A DNA stretch of 64,000 nt. Origin: CAVUCH01 sp963739995 (GTDB taxonomy: Bacteria; Acidobacteriota; Vicinamibacteria; Vicinamibacterales; JAENWD01). Position numbers and translations under genes: made by a program. The stretch's first letter is position 1. Each line of letters begins with the position of its first letter. Below the pieces are notes generated by a model. That model was not told the DNA's origin. It searched no databases and saw nothing but the letters and a program-made list of their open reading frames with translations. Location: contig CAVUCH010000021.1 in the NCBI GenBank assembly GCA_963739995.1, positions 186,001 to 250,000 on the forward strand. Direction: 5' to 3'. Positions 7,586 through 18,683 of this stretch are shown here, piece after piece.

Positions 7586-8614
7586 ATGCCGTCCGGTCCC
7601 CGCCCGCACTTGCTCGCCGTCGATCCGCCACTCGCCTGCCCGGGCGGGGTGGTGAGCCTGCGCGGCGCGGGCCTGCTCGACACCCGCGGCGATCCGCCGG
7701 TCGTCACTGTCGGCGACCAGCACGCGCGCGTGTGCGCCGCATCGAACACGCGTGTCTCGTTCCGCGTGCCGGAGAGCGCGGAAGGCGGCCACATGCCGGT
7801 GCGGTTGTCCACGGTTCCCGGCGACGCGGTGCGGCTCCATGTCGCGCGGTCGCTTGCCACAGGCATCCACCAGGTGGACGGTCCCGTGTTCGACGATCGC
7901 GGACGCCTGTACGTCACCGTCAGCGGTGCCCGCGGACAGCAGGCGCCGGTCTCGATCTTTCGCGTGGATGCCAGCGGCGCGCGCGTGCCGTTTGCCTCCG
8001 GGATCGTGAACGCGACATCGATGGCGATTGGGCCCGATCGCGTGCTGTACGTCACCAGCCGCTTCGAAGGGATTGTCTACAAGGTTTCGGAAGGGGGCGA
8101 CGCCACGCCGTTCGTCACCGAAGTCGGCGTGGCGTGCGGCCTGGCGTTTGGTCGCGACGGCACGTTGTTCGTCGGCGATCGGTCGGGCACGCTGTTCCGC
8201 ATTGGACCGGGCGGTCAGGCAACCGTGCTGGCGACGCTGCCGCCGAGCGTTGCCGCCTATCACCTGGCGGTGGGTCCCGACGCGTGGATCGACGTGTCGG
8301 TTCCGACGCTCGCATCATGCGACCGCATCTACCGCGTGAGCACCGACGGGCAGGTCGACGTGCTGTATGCCGGATTCGGCCGGCCGCAGGGGCTCGCGTT
8401 CGACACCGCGGGGTCGCTGCACGTCGTCGAGGCGCTTGCGGGGGCGAGCGGCGTCTACCGGCTGGAGGGCTCCGGGCGTCCTCCCGTGCTCGTCGCATCC
8501 GGCGAGGGGCTCGTCGGGATCACGTTCGATCCGTCGGGTGCACTCGTGGTCGCCTCGAATGACACCGTGTACGGGTTCGTCAACACTGCCGCCGGGCCTG
8601 CCGCGGCTCATTGA
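7586..8614 (+). CDS. NHL/SMP-30-like beta-propeller protein
   Basis: A 342-residue protein. Residues 1-90 (LLAVDPPLACPGGVVSLRGAGL) resemble an IPT/TIG-type Ig-like domain. The remainder has repeated blades of the form DGPVFDDRGRLYVT, SMAIGPDRVLYVT, GLAFGRDGTLFVGD, GLAFDTAGSLHVVE and GITFDPSGALVVAS, about 40-50 residues apart, as in NHL or gluconolactonase-like propellers. No signal peptide is seen, so the location is uncertain. No catalytic metal ligands could be assigned, and a sugar-lactone or binding role is open. The next gene, an amino acid permease, begins 15 bases after the stop, so the two may form an operon. Confidence 0.75.
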   Translation: MPSGPRPHLLAVDPPLACPGGVVSLRGAGLLDTRGDPPVVTVGDQHARVCAASNTRVSFRVPESAEGGHMPVRLSTVPGDAVRLHVARSLATGIHQVDGPVFDDRGRLYVTVSGARGQQAPVSIFRVDASGARVPFASGIVNATSMAIGPDRVLYVTSRFEGIVYKVSEGGDATPFVTEVGVACGLAFGRDGTLFVGDRSGTLFRIGPGGQATVLATLPPSVAAYHLAVGPDAWIDVSVPTLASCDRIYRVSTDGQVDVLYAGFGRPQGLAFDTAGSLHVVEALAGASGVYRLEGSGRPPVLVASGEGLVGITFDPSGALVVASNDTVYGFVNTAAGPAAAH

Positions 8615-8629
8615 GAACTGCCGCGACCG

Positions 8630-10132
8630 ATGCTGCTCACACGCCTGTTCCGCCGGAAGCCCATCGCGGCCCTCATCGTCGACGAAGGATCGCCGCAGGC
8701 GCTGCGGCGGGTGCTCGGGGCCGGCGACCTGATCATGCTCGCCATCGGCGCCGTAATCGGCGCCGGCATCTTCGGAGCAATCGGCACCGCCGCTGCGGGG
8801 CAGCTGGCGCCGGATGGGACGGTGATCCGGTATGGCGCCGGGCCCGCCCTCGTTTTCTCGTTCCTGCTGCTGGGCGGGGCCTGCGCGCTTGCGGCACTCT
8901 GCTACGCGGAGCTGGCCGCGATGATTCCGCAGGCGGGGAGCGCGTACGCCTACACATACGCCACGCTCGGGGAGGTCGTCGCGTGGATCATCGGGTGGGA
9001 CCTCATCCTCGAGTACGCGGTGGGCAACGTGGCTGTCGCGATCTCCTGGGGGGACTACTTCACGACGCTGTTGCGCGGCGTGGGCCTGAGCCTGCCGGAG
9101 TGGCTGACGACCGGGTATCGCGCCGCACTTCTCAGCTCCAACCCCGACATCCACGGGCTGCTGCAGGCCGCGCCGCACGTCGCCGGTGTGCCCGTGCTCG
9201 TGAACGCGCCGGCGTTCGGTATCGTGATGGTCATCACATGGCTGCTGCTGCGCGGCGCGCGCGAGAGTTCGCGCGCGAACAACATCATGGTGATCGTCAA
9301 GCTCGTGGCGCTGGCCCTGTTCATCGGCGTGGGCATCACGCACATCACGCCGGCCAACTACGTGCCGTTTGCGCCCAACGGGTTCACGGGGATTCACCAG
9401 GGTGCGGCCATCGTGTTCTTCGCGTACATCGGATTCGATGCGATCTCGACCGCCGCGGAGGAGACCCGGAACCCGCAACGGAACCTGCCGATCGGCATCC
9501 TGGGGGGGCTGGCCATCTGCACGGTGATTTACGTGATCGTCGGAGCCGTGCTGACCGGGATGGTGCCCTACGGCCAGCTGGCGAACTCCGCCGACCCGCT
9601 CGCGTACGCACTGCAGGCCGCGGGGTTCCAGAAGGTCGGCTGGCTCGTGGCGCTCGGCGCCGCCGTGTCGATGACGGCGGTGCTGCTCGTGTTCCAGTTC
9701 GGGCAGCCGCGCATCTTCTTCTCGATGGCGCGCGACGGCCTCCTGCCGGAGTGGGCCGCGACGCTGCACCCGCGCACGCGCATCCCGGCAGCCACGACGC
9801 TGCTCACCGGCGTGGTGGTGGCGCTGGCGGCGGCGGTGGGTGACGCGGCCGAGACGTACGATCTGACGAACATCGGGACGCTCTTCGCCTTCGCGCTGGT
9901 GTCCATCGGCGTGCTGGTACTGCGGGTGACCGAGCCGGAACGGCCGCGACCGTTCCGGGTGCCGTTCGTGTGGGCCGTGGCGCCGCTCGGGGCCGCGGCC
10001 TGCGTGTTCATCATGGTCGGGCTGCCCTACCAGGCCTGGGAACGGTTCGCGATGTGGCTCGCCATCGGGCTGGCGCTCTACTTTGCCTACGGGTTCTGGC
10101 ACAGCCGGCTGCACAGCGGCGGGCGCGTCTGA
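8630..10132 (+). CDS. APC-family amino acid permease
   Basis: A 500-residue inner-membrane transporter of the amino acid-polyamine-organocation superfamily, closest in pattern to the cationic amino acid transporter (CAT/YfnA) group. The TM1 unwound region is GAVIGAGIFGAIGTAAAG. ILEYAVGNVAVAISWGDYF and FFAYIGFDAISTAAEETRNPQRNLPIGI are typical CAT signatures, and FSMARDGLLPEW precedes TM9. About twelve to fourteen hydrophobic segments can be counted. The start is the ATG at 8630 in the phase of the conserved N-terminus. Substrate is not determinable from sequence; arginine or lysine or broad amino acids are possible. Confidence 0.88.
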   Translation: MLLTRLFRRKPIAALIVDEGSPQALRRVLGAGDLIMLAIGAVIGAGIFGAIGTAAAGQLAPDGTVIRYGAGPALVFSFLLLGGACALAALCYAELAAMIPQAGSAYAYTYATLGEVVAWIIGWDLILEYAVGNVAVAISWGDYFTTLLRGVGLSLPEWLTTGYRAALLSSNPDIHGLLQAAPHVAGVPVLVNAPAFGIVMVITWLLLRGARESSRANNIMVIVKLVALALFIGVGITHITPANYVPFAPNGFTGIHQGAAIVFFAYIGFDAISTAAEETRNPQRNLPIGILGGLAICTVIYVIVGAVLTGMVPYGQLANSADPLAYALQAAGFQKVGWLVALGAAVSMTAVLLVFQFGQPRIFFSMARDGLLPEWAATLHPRTRIPAATTLLTGVVVALAAAVGDAAETYDLTNIGTLFAFALVSIGVLVLRVTEPERPRPFRVPFVWAVAPLGAAACVFIMVGLPYQAWERFAMWLAIGLALYFAYGFWHSRLHSGGRV

Positions 10133-10191
10133 ACCGGAACCCACGTCGCGGCACAGCGCGCTTGTGAACCAGGGTTTTCGCCCGCGTGTTC

Positions 10192-10200
10192 TGGTACAAT
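10192..10200 (+). promoter_or_regulatory. Extended -10 promoter candidate for uvrA
   Basis: TGGTACAAT at 10192-10200 combines a TG extension with a good -10 (TACAAT). No good -35 box sits at the expected distance. The gene starts at 10276, giving a leader of about 70 bases. The same nonamer type recurs at 13166 and 36585. Confidence 0.45.
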
Positions 10201-10275
10201 TGCCCGTTTGAGTGCGCACTGAACGACCCAGCCGTGGGTCACCGGCCGCGCCTCGTCATGAGGCTCACTCCCAAC

Positions 10276-13146
<2,871 letters not shown>

Positions 13147-13165
13147 CCAGAGCGAGACAGCTACG

Positions 13166-13174
13166 TGGTAAAAT
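13166..13174 (+). promoter_or_regulatory. Extended -10 promoter candidate upstream of lpxC
   Basis: TGGTAAAAT at 13166-13174, just after the uvrA stop. If used, it gives lpxC a leader of about 185 bases. That leader contains no recognised riboswitch. A TTGACG at 13335-13340 is closer to the gene but has no good -10. Confidence 0.35.
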
Positions 13175-13365
13175 AGCCACAGTTCTGACGGTTTTCCATG
13201 TGGCCATGCAGCCACGACCGAAGACAGCCGGGAGGGAGCGACCGGCAGGTCGTTACACCAAGTGCAGGCATGGCAACCATTTGCGGGTTGGCAGCCGGCT
13301 CAGCATTACGCGGCACTGCGTTTGCTCTCTGGCGTTGACGATTCGAATCTCCCCGGCCGCCAGAG

Positions 13366-14283
13366 ATGCTAATGGACGCACAACGAACTCTCCGACGCTC
13401 GATCTCGTGCGCCGGCATCGGACTTCACTCGGGCAGGAAAGTCACGCTTTCGCTCAAGCCCGCTCCCGCAGACTTCGGCATCCGGTTCCGCCGCACGGAC
13501 CTGGGCGGGCTCGAGATTCCCGCCAACGTCGCCAACCTCGGCGGCATCCAGTACGCCACCGGATTGACCCGCGATCAGGGCACGGTCGACACGATCGAGC
13601 ACCTCCTGGCGGCGCTCGTGAGCCGCGGCGTCGACAACGTCATCATCGAGCTGAACACCCCCGAAGTGCCGATCATGGACGGCAGCGCGGCGCCCTTCGT
13701 CTACCTGCTGCAGGAGGCCGGGATCAAGCGCCAGTCGGCGGGGCGGCGGTTCCTGAAGGTCGTGCGTCCAATCGCGCTTTCACAGGGAGACAAGCGGATC
13801 GCGATCTACCCGAGCGATCACTTCAAGGTCACCTACAGCATCAGCTTCGACCATCCCCTGCTGCGGCACCAGGCGCGCACGCACCGCGTCACGGAGGAGT
13901 CGTTCGCCGAGGAGATCGCGCCGGCGCGCACGTTCTGCTTCCTCAAGGAAGTGGAGATGCTGCGGCAGAACGGCCTCGCGCTGGGCGGCTCGCTCGACAA
14001 CGCCATCGTGATCGGCGAAACGGGCGTGCTGAACGCGTTGCGCTTCGACGACGAGTTCGTCCGTCACAAGATCCTGGACGTGATCGGCGATCTTGCCCTG
14101 GTCGGGCACCCGATCATCGGCCACGTAGTCGCACATCGCGGAGGGCACGCGCTGCACACCGCCTTCGCCTCGCGGATCGTGGAGGAGCCGAACGCGTGGC
14201 GGCTGGTCGAATCCGCCGGCGAGCCTGCCGAGAGCGGCCGGATGCCCGTGCCGGTGGGCCGAGCCGCGAGCCTGGCGAACTAG
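13366..14283 (+). CDS. lpxC: LpxC, UDP-3-O-acyl-GlcNAc deacetylase
   Basis: Zinc enzyme of the first committed step of lipid A synthesis, cytosolic. The 305-residue protein has the expected residues: TIEHLLAAL with E78 and zinc ligand H79, FVRHKILDVIGDL with zinc ligands H234 and D238, and HRGGHALH with the catalytic H261. MDGSAAPFVYLL and ARTFCFLKEVE are further family motifs. Start choice: ATG at 13366, or the ATG two codons later (MDAQRTLRR). The gene implies an outer membrane with lipopolysaccharide. Its TAG stop at 14281-14283 is part of the CTAG end of a dispersed repeat that follows directly. Confidence 0.97.
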   Translation: MLMDAQRTLRRSISCAGIGLHSGRKVTLSLKPAPADFGIRFRRTDLGGLEIPANVANLGGIQYATGLTRDQGTVDTIEHLLAALVSRGVDNVIIELNTPEVPIMDGSAAPFVYLLQEAGIKRQSAGRRFLKVVRPIALSQGDKRIAIYPSDHFKVTYSISFDHPLLRHQARTHRVTEESFAEEIAPARTFCFLKEVEMLRQNGLALGGSLDNAIVIGETGVLNALRFDDEFVRHKILDVIGDLALVGHPIIGHVVAHRGGHALHTAFASRIVEEPNAWRLVESAGEPAESGRMPVPVGRAASLAN

Positions 14284-14445
14284 TGGCCTGTATCAGCTGA
14301 ATCAGTAGTGCCTTTCGGGCGGGGCATCCCGGCTGGCGGCGTTGCTCCTCCCTCGAATACTCCCGGTATGCTCGGTCGTCGCGCCTTGCCAGCCAGGCGC
14401 CGCGCTCCGAAATCCACTACCGCTTCAGCCGATACAGGCCACTAG
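14280..14445. repeat. Complete CTAG-ended MITE-like repeat
   Basis: A 166-base element with matching inverted ends: left CTAGTGGCCTGTATCAGCTG and right the complement of CTAGTGGCCTGTATCGGCTG, similarity extending to about 30 bases. CTAG (or TAG) at both ends may be a target duplication or part of the ends. It has no coding capacity. The right two thirds match 7419-7541 in opposite orientation, and the right tip also matches 19308-19328. The left end overlaps the lpxC stop codon. Bases 14446-14545 between this element and the next gene hold nothing recognisable. Confidence 0.85.
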
Positions 14446-14545
14446 CCTCGACGACAATCGGCGAGAGGCTCCAGGCCGCCGGCGCCGTCAGGCCGCCGGG
14501 CCGGAAGCCAGACCGCCCTGCTGCCTCCTGCCCGCAGGCTGAACG

Positions 14546-15907
14546 TCAACGCACCCAGAGCGATCGTGTCGTCGTCGGCGATCCGCAGCGCTCGAACCAA
14601 TCGATCCCTTCACTCACCAGGTCGAACTTGACGCTGTAGCGTCCCGGCGCCTCGGGCACGGGGATTTCGATGCGCACGTCTGCCTCGCCCCCGGCCTCGA
14701 CGTTGTGGGGCAGCCAGGCCCGCGCGTAGTCTCGCTCGATGAGGGTGCCGTCGGCGGTGCAGAGCTGAGCGCCGAGTCGCACGAGACGGCGCCCGTAGCT
14801 CGCCTGCGCTGGGAAGGCGCGCGCGGAGAGGTTCCGCACACGGGTGCGAACCTGCATGGCGCGGCCCGGGCGGGCCACGAGCGGCAGCCCCGGGATCAGC
14901 GTGCGCACGTCGATGGCGGCACGGGGCGTCGCTCCGGGGATCGCGTTCCCGAGGCCGCTGTCGTCCCACACCTCGAATTTGATGCCCTCGAGCGCCGGCG
15001 TGCCGGGAACGAAGCGGCGCGAGTAGGCGTTCTCGGGATGATCGGTGATCTCCCATGAGAGGCGATCCACGCCGATCTCGGTGGCCAGCCTGCGTGCGAG
15101 CGCCATCTCCTCGTCGCTGTCGTTCCACTTGAACAGGATGTAGCGCCAGTTGATGAAGGGAACGTCGCGCCCGTTCTTCCTCTTCTCGTCCACCGCCGCT
15201 GTGAGGTTGGCGATGGCCTTGTTGAAGTCGCCCCGCTGGCGGTACTGGACGTAGGTTTCGGGCGTCGCACCGTCGATCGAGAACGTCACCTCATCGATCC
15301 CGGAGTGCACCAGTCGGCGAGCACGCTCCTCCGTGAGCGCCAGGCCGTTGGTGCTGGTGTAGAGGTAGATGTGCGGGAACCTCGCCTTGATGTACTCGCA
15401 CATCTCGACGGCGCGCTTGTGGAGAAAGGCTTCGCCATAGTTGAAGAAGTCGACCCGCCCGAGCGATGGGCCCGCCTCGTCGAGCACGCGCGTGAAGAGA
15501 TCGAAGTCGAGCATCCCTGCCTGCCGCGTGCGGGTGATGCCGGTTTCCGGCGCACAGCACGCCTGGTTGCAGGAAATATTGCAGGCGGCCGTGCACTCGA
15601 CGTACAGGCGGGACGGCAGCGGGCCCACGTTCAGGTCGCGCTGGGGCGGTGCCTGGTCGCGCTTCAGCGGCAGCTTGAGCGGACAGTCGCCGCAGAACTT
15701 CGATCCCCCGCCGTTGATGTCCTGGCGAAGACGGCTCGCGGTGTCACCGGTCCAGATGCCGGCGACTGTCGCCGTCCGCGCGTCGCCGAGCACGCGCTTT
15801 CCGTAGGGGTCGGCGCAGCCGCAGACCATGCGGCCATCGCAGAGCATGATCATCGTGCTCCACGGCCAGGAGCACGTGAAGCGGCTGGCGAGATAGTTCA
15901 GGGACAT
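14546..15907 (-). CDS. Radical SAM protein with N-terminal SPASM-like and C-terminal Ig-like domains
   Basis: A 453-residue protein with three parts. Residues 1-80 hold a SPASM-like auxiliary cluster region (C12 in TCSWPW, C23, C29, C31, then CGDC at 72-75). Residues 98-300 form a radical SAM core. The expected CX3CX2C reads here as C109-x3-C113-x3-C117, preceded by C105 and followed by C118. NYGEA near 156 takes the place of the GGEP strand, and STNGLAL and EVTFSIDGATPETYVQYR are typical. Residues 345-450 resemble the Wzt C-terminal sugar-binding fold (AWLPHNVEAGGEADVRIEI, PGRYSVKFDLV, WFERCGSP). SPASM domains normally follow the radical SAM core, so this order is permuted. A peptide- or glycan-modifying role is inference. 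No precursor peptide gene is seen next to it. Confidence 0.75.
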   Translation of the reverse strand: MSLNYLASRFTCSWPWSTMIMLCDGRMVCGCADPYGKRVLGDARTATVAGIWTGDTASRLRQDINGGGSKFCGDCPLKLPLKRDQAPPQRDLNVGPLPSRLYVECTAACNISCNQACCAPETGITRTRQAGMLDFDLFTRVLDEAGPSLGRVDFFNYGEAFLHKRAVEMCEYIKARFPHIYLYTSTNGLALTEERARRLVHSGIDEVTFSIDGATPETYVQYRQRGDFNKAIANLTAAVDEKRKNGRDVPFINWRYILFKWNDSDEEMALARRLATEIGVDRLSWEITDHPENAYSRRFVPGTPALEGIKFEVWDDSGLGNAIPGATPRAAIDVRTLIPGLPLVARPGRAMQVRTRVRNLSARAFPAQASYGRRLVRLGAQLCTADGTLIERDYARAWLPHNVEAGGEADVRIEIPVPEAPGRYSVKFDLVSEGIDWFERCGSPTTTRSLWVR

Positions 15908-15995
15908 TGGAATTTGAGGTGCTGGTGCCTGGCTGCGTCCGGACGTCGGGCTTGTGGCGCCTCCGTACTCGGGTCTCGGGCGCGCGGGCTTCCGG

Positions 15996-16289
15996 CTACG
16001 GGCTGGCGGAGCCCTTGGCGCCTCCGGCCTGTTCGAGCTTTCGCATGTAGGCTTCCAGCCTGTCGTTCTCGTATTTTACCGTGTTCAGGAACAGGCTCTC
16101 CGCGAGGTAACTCCGCAGCTCTTCGGCGCTCATCTGCGCGATGAGGTGATCGATCTCGCGGACCATGTCCTCGAACGAACGCTCGAGCGCGCGCTGCGCC
16201 GTCACCTCATGGTAGAGCGCCTCCATGATCGACAGCAGGTCGCCGTCCAGCGAAACCTCGGCGCCGCTCGATGTCTTGATGGTGCGCAT
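15996..16289 (-). CDS. Small helical protein of the sigma/STAS operon
   Basis: A 97-residue acidic protein that is mostly predicted helix, with heptad-like segments around residues 25-60 and 70-88 (ALERSFEDMVREIDHLIAQM; ENDRLEAYMRKLEQA). No known domain is recognised. It starts two bases after the STAS gene stop, so it is translated from the same transcript as the sigma factor and STAS protein. That suggests a role in the same signalling module, possibly as a coiled-coil partner, but this is inferred from position only. The C-terminus is Gly/Ala/Ser-rich. Confidence 0.7.
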   Translation of the reverse strand: MRTIKTSSGAEVSLDGDLLSIMEALYHEVTAQRALERSFEDMVREIDHLIAQMSAEELRSYLAESLFLNTVKYENDRLEAYMRKLEQAGGAKGSASP

Positions 16290-16291
16290 GG

Positions 16292-16633
16292 CTAGCTCCC
16301 GAAGCTCTTGACGGCGCTCGCCTCGTCCGCATGCAGCTCGAGAAAGTTCTGTGCCCCGGTCATCGTGAGCATCGTTTCGACCCGCTTCTGCACGCCCGAC
16401 AGCTTCAGCATGGATCCGGCGGCCGACGCCTGCCGGTAGAGATCCATGAAGCAGCCGATCGTCGCGCTGTCCACGTACGTGACCTTCGAGAGGTCGATGA
16501 GCAGCTTCTTCTCGCCCCCGGAAATCAGGCCGATCACGGCGCCCGAGAAGTCGGACAAGAGGGGATACATCAGGCGCGTCTCGTCGACGCGCACGACTGC
16601 GAGACCGTGAGCATGCTCGATGTGCAGGTTCAT
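16292..16633 (-). CDS. STAS-domain protein, anti-sigma antagonist-like
   Basis: A 113-residue STAS domain. KKLLIDLSKVTYVDSATIGCFMDLYR includes the loop where a Ser is phosphorylated in anti-sigma factor antagonists; here the DSAT motif keeps a Ser at residue 56. MLKLSGVQKRVETMLTMTGAQNFL forms the second half. Known relatives bind anti-sigma kinases or act in phosphorelays that control sigma factors. Its ATG overlaps the sigma gene stop (ATGA at 16630-16633), indicating translational coupling. No RsbW-type kinase lies next to it, so the partner must be elsewhere or be the 97-residue neighbour. Confidence 0.85.
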   Translation of the reverse strand: MNLHIEHAHGLAVVRVDETRLMYPLLSDFSGAVIGLISGGEKKLLIDLSKVTYVDSATIGCFMDLYRQASAAGSMLKLSGVQKRVETMLTMTGAQNFLELHADEASAVKSFGS

Positions 16634-17286
16634 TCGTGTGACTCCGCTGTGTAACCCGATCCGTCGCCAGGCCAGCCTTCGGGTGGATTCCGGGGCCGCT
16701 CGAAGTCGACCCGCAACAGCTGGATCTGGCGTGCGAGCTCGGTACGGCCACGGTTGATCCGCGACTTCACGGTGCCTTCCGGCAACTGCAGGTGATCGGC
16801 AATCTCCTGGTAGGTCAGCTCGCGGATGTCGCGCAGCATCACCGCCGTCCGGAGTGTGTCGGGAAGCTGCTGCATGGCCGCCCGCAACAGCACCACGCGG
16901 TCCTGTTGTTCGAGGACGGCATACGCGCTCACGTCGTGCGACCGGGGTGAGAGCTCGCCCGCGTCGACGTCCCGATTGATCGTCTCGCGCTCTTTCCGCA
17001 CGCTGCGGTAGTGATCGATGCACAGGTTACGGCTGACGCTGATCAGCCAGGTCTGGAAGTTGGCGCGTCGGTCGAACGTATGCAGCGACTTGAAAATCTT
17101 GAGAAAGATGTCCTGAGCGAGGTCTTCCGCCTCGTCGTGCTTTCCGACGAACTTGTAGGCGACGTTGAAGACCTTCCGCCAATGCTGGCGAACGATCGTC
17201 TCCCAGGCGAGCTGGTCGCCTCGCAGGCAGCGCTCGATCAGCTCGTCAGGAGCTGCTGGCTGCGCAATCGGAGTATCTGCTGGCAT
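16630..17286 (-). CDS. RNA polymerase sigma-70 factor, ECF type
   Basis: A 218-residue ECF sigma factor. Region 2 spans about residues 20-90: AWETIVRQHWRKVFNVAYKFVG, then DEAEDLAQDIFLKIFKSLHTFD and ANFQTWLISVSRNLCIDHYRS. Region 4 follows at about 125-180 (LRAAMQQLPDTLRTAVMLRDIRELTYQEIADHLQLPEGTVKSRINRGR). The C-terminal 30 residues are Pro/Gly-rich. The ATG at 17286 gives a normal N-terminus. Rather than a classic zf-HC2 anti-sigma gene, a STAS gene overlaps its 3' end. A strong sigma70-type promoter lies at 17353-17382. It is divergent from lysA. Confidence 0.9.
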   Translation of the reverse strand: MPADTPIAQPAAPDELIERCLRGDQLAWETIVRQHWRKVFNVAYKFVGKHDEAEDLAQDIFLKIFKSLHTFDRRANFQTWLISVSRNLCIDHYRSVRKERETINRDVDAGELSPRSHDVSAYAVLEQQDRVVLLRAAMQQLPDTLRTAVMLRDIRELTYQEIADHLQLPEGTVKSRINRGRTELARQIQLLRVDFERPRNPPEGWPGDGSGYTAESHE

Positions 17287-17352
17287 TGGGTTGACTGAGG
17301 ACCCGCTCAGGAATAACCAAGCCTCCTCAGAACGCAAGGCGGGCGTCCGGCG

Positions 17353-17382
17353 ATGATACCGCAGCAATTTTTGGGGTGTCAA
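17353..17382 (-). promoter_or_regulatory. Sigma70 promoter of the sigma/STAS operon
   Basis: On the minus strand, TTGACA (17382-17377), an 18-base spacer and TATCAT (17358-17353). The start would be near 17346, about 60 bases before the sigma gene ATG. A perfect -35 suggests housekeeping expression rather than autoregulation by an ECF factor. Confidence 0.7.
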
Positions 17383-17423
17383 CGACGCCCGCGCCCCGGC
17401 CCAGTCGGCTAAGATGAAGACCC

Positions 17424-18665
17424 GTGGCATCTTCCGCACAGACTTCTCTTCACGAGGCGACGCCAGCGCTCCCGCTCGACGCTATCGCCGCGGCCCTGGG
17501 CACGCCCGCATACGTGTACAACGCGGCGGCGATCCGTTCCGCCTACCGGGAGTTGGACGCGGCACTGGACGGCGTCCCCCATGCGCTGCACTATGCCCTC
17601 AAAGCCAACTCGACGCTGGCGGTCGCGCGGCTCCTGCGACAGCTCGGCAGTGGCGCAGACGCCAACTCGGTGGGGGAGATCGAGGTGGCGCTCCGCGCCG
17701 GGTTCGATCCATCCCGAATCGTGTTCACGGGTGTAGGCAAGACGGCAGCGGAGCTCGAGCGGGCGATCGTGCTCGGCGTGAACACGATCAATGCTGAGTC
17801 TCCCGGCGAGCTCCAGCGGATCGCGGCGCTCGCACGGGCGCATCAAACCACTGCGCGGGTCGCGCTGCGCGTCAACCCGGACGTCGACGCGCGTAGTCAC
17901 CCGCACATCTCGACCGGGCTTCGTACCAACAAGTTCGGCGTGCCCATCGAGTCGGCTCGCGCGCTGTTCCGCGTGGCCGCCCAGACCGAGGGGCTGCGGC
18001 CGGTTGGCGTGCACGTGCACGTGGGCTCGCAGATCACGTCGCTCGATCCGCTCACCAGCGCTGCCGCCCGCGTCGTCGCCCTCGTGGAAGACCTGCTGGC
18101 CGATGGCCTTGCGCTCGACCACGTGGACCTCGGCGGCGGCCTCGGCATCTCGTATGACGGATCGAGCGTGCCCTCGCTCACGGAATACGCTGCGGCCATC
18201 GTCGATGGTGTCGCGCGCACGGGGCTCACCCTCGTCCTCGAGCCTGGACGCGCGCTCGTAGGGGCCGCGGGCCTGCTCCTCACCCGCGTGGTCGACGTGA
18301 AGGAATACCCCGGCGGTCCGCGGTTCGCCATTCTGGACGCCGGGATGACCGAACTGCTGCGGCCCGCGCTCTACAACGCCTTCCACCGGATCGTTGCCGT
18401 GACACCGCGCGCCGGCGAGTCACGGCCGTACGAGGTGGTGGGGCCGCTCTGCGAGAGCAGCGACATCTTCGGCCGCGACCGGCTGCTGCCGCCCCTCGAG
18501 CCCGGCGATCTCCTCGCCGTCCTCGACACGGGCGCATATGGCGCGGCGATGGCCTCGACGTATAACCGACGCCCGCTGCCGCCCGAGGTACTCGTGGACG
18601 GGGACGAATGGCGCGTCGTCAGGCGGCGCCAGACGATCGACGATCTCGTCGCCCTCGAAGCGTAA
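17424..18665 (+). CDS. lysA: Diaminopimelate decarboxylase
   Basis: PLP enzyme making L-lysine from meso-diaminopimelate. The 413-residue protein shows HYALKANS with the PLP lysine K60, VHVHVGSQITS, the phosphate-binding glycine loop DLGGGLGISYDG, LEPGRALVG, and GPLCESSDIFGRD, whose Cys acts at the dimer active site. YGAAMASTYNRRPLPPEVLVDG closes the family pattern. The GTG at 17424 is the start. tmk follows 18 bases after the stop, so both are probably co-transcribed. Confidence 0.96.
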   Translation: MASSAQTSLHEATPALPLDAIAAALGTPAYVYNAAAIRSAYRELDAALDGVPHALHYALKANSTLAVARLLRQLGSGADANSVGEIEVALRAGFDPSRIVFTGVGKTAAELERAIVLGVNTINAESPGELQRIAALARAHQTTARVALRVNPDVDARSHPHISTGLRTNKFGVPIESARALFRVAAQTEGLRPVGVHVHVGSQITSLDPLTSAAARVVALVEDLLADGLALDHVDLGGGLGISYDGSSVPSLTEYAAAIVDGVARTGLTLVLEPGRALVGAAGLLLTRVVDVKEYPGGPRFAILDAGMTELLRPALYNAFHRIVAVTPRAGESRPYEVVGPLCESSDIFGRDRLLPPLEPGDLLAVLDTGAYGAAMASTYNRRPLPPEVLVDGDEWRVVRRRQTIDDLVALEA

Positions 18666-18683
18666 GGACACATCGCGAGATCC

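Noticed and set aside
13215..13330. Small RNA or riboswitch in the lpxC leader
   Set aside because: Only a weak GACC/GGTC hairpin is seen and no known riboswitch core.
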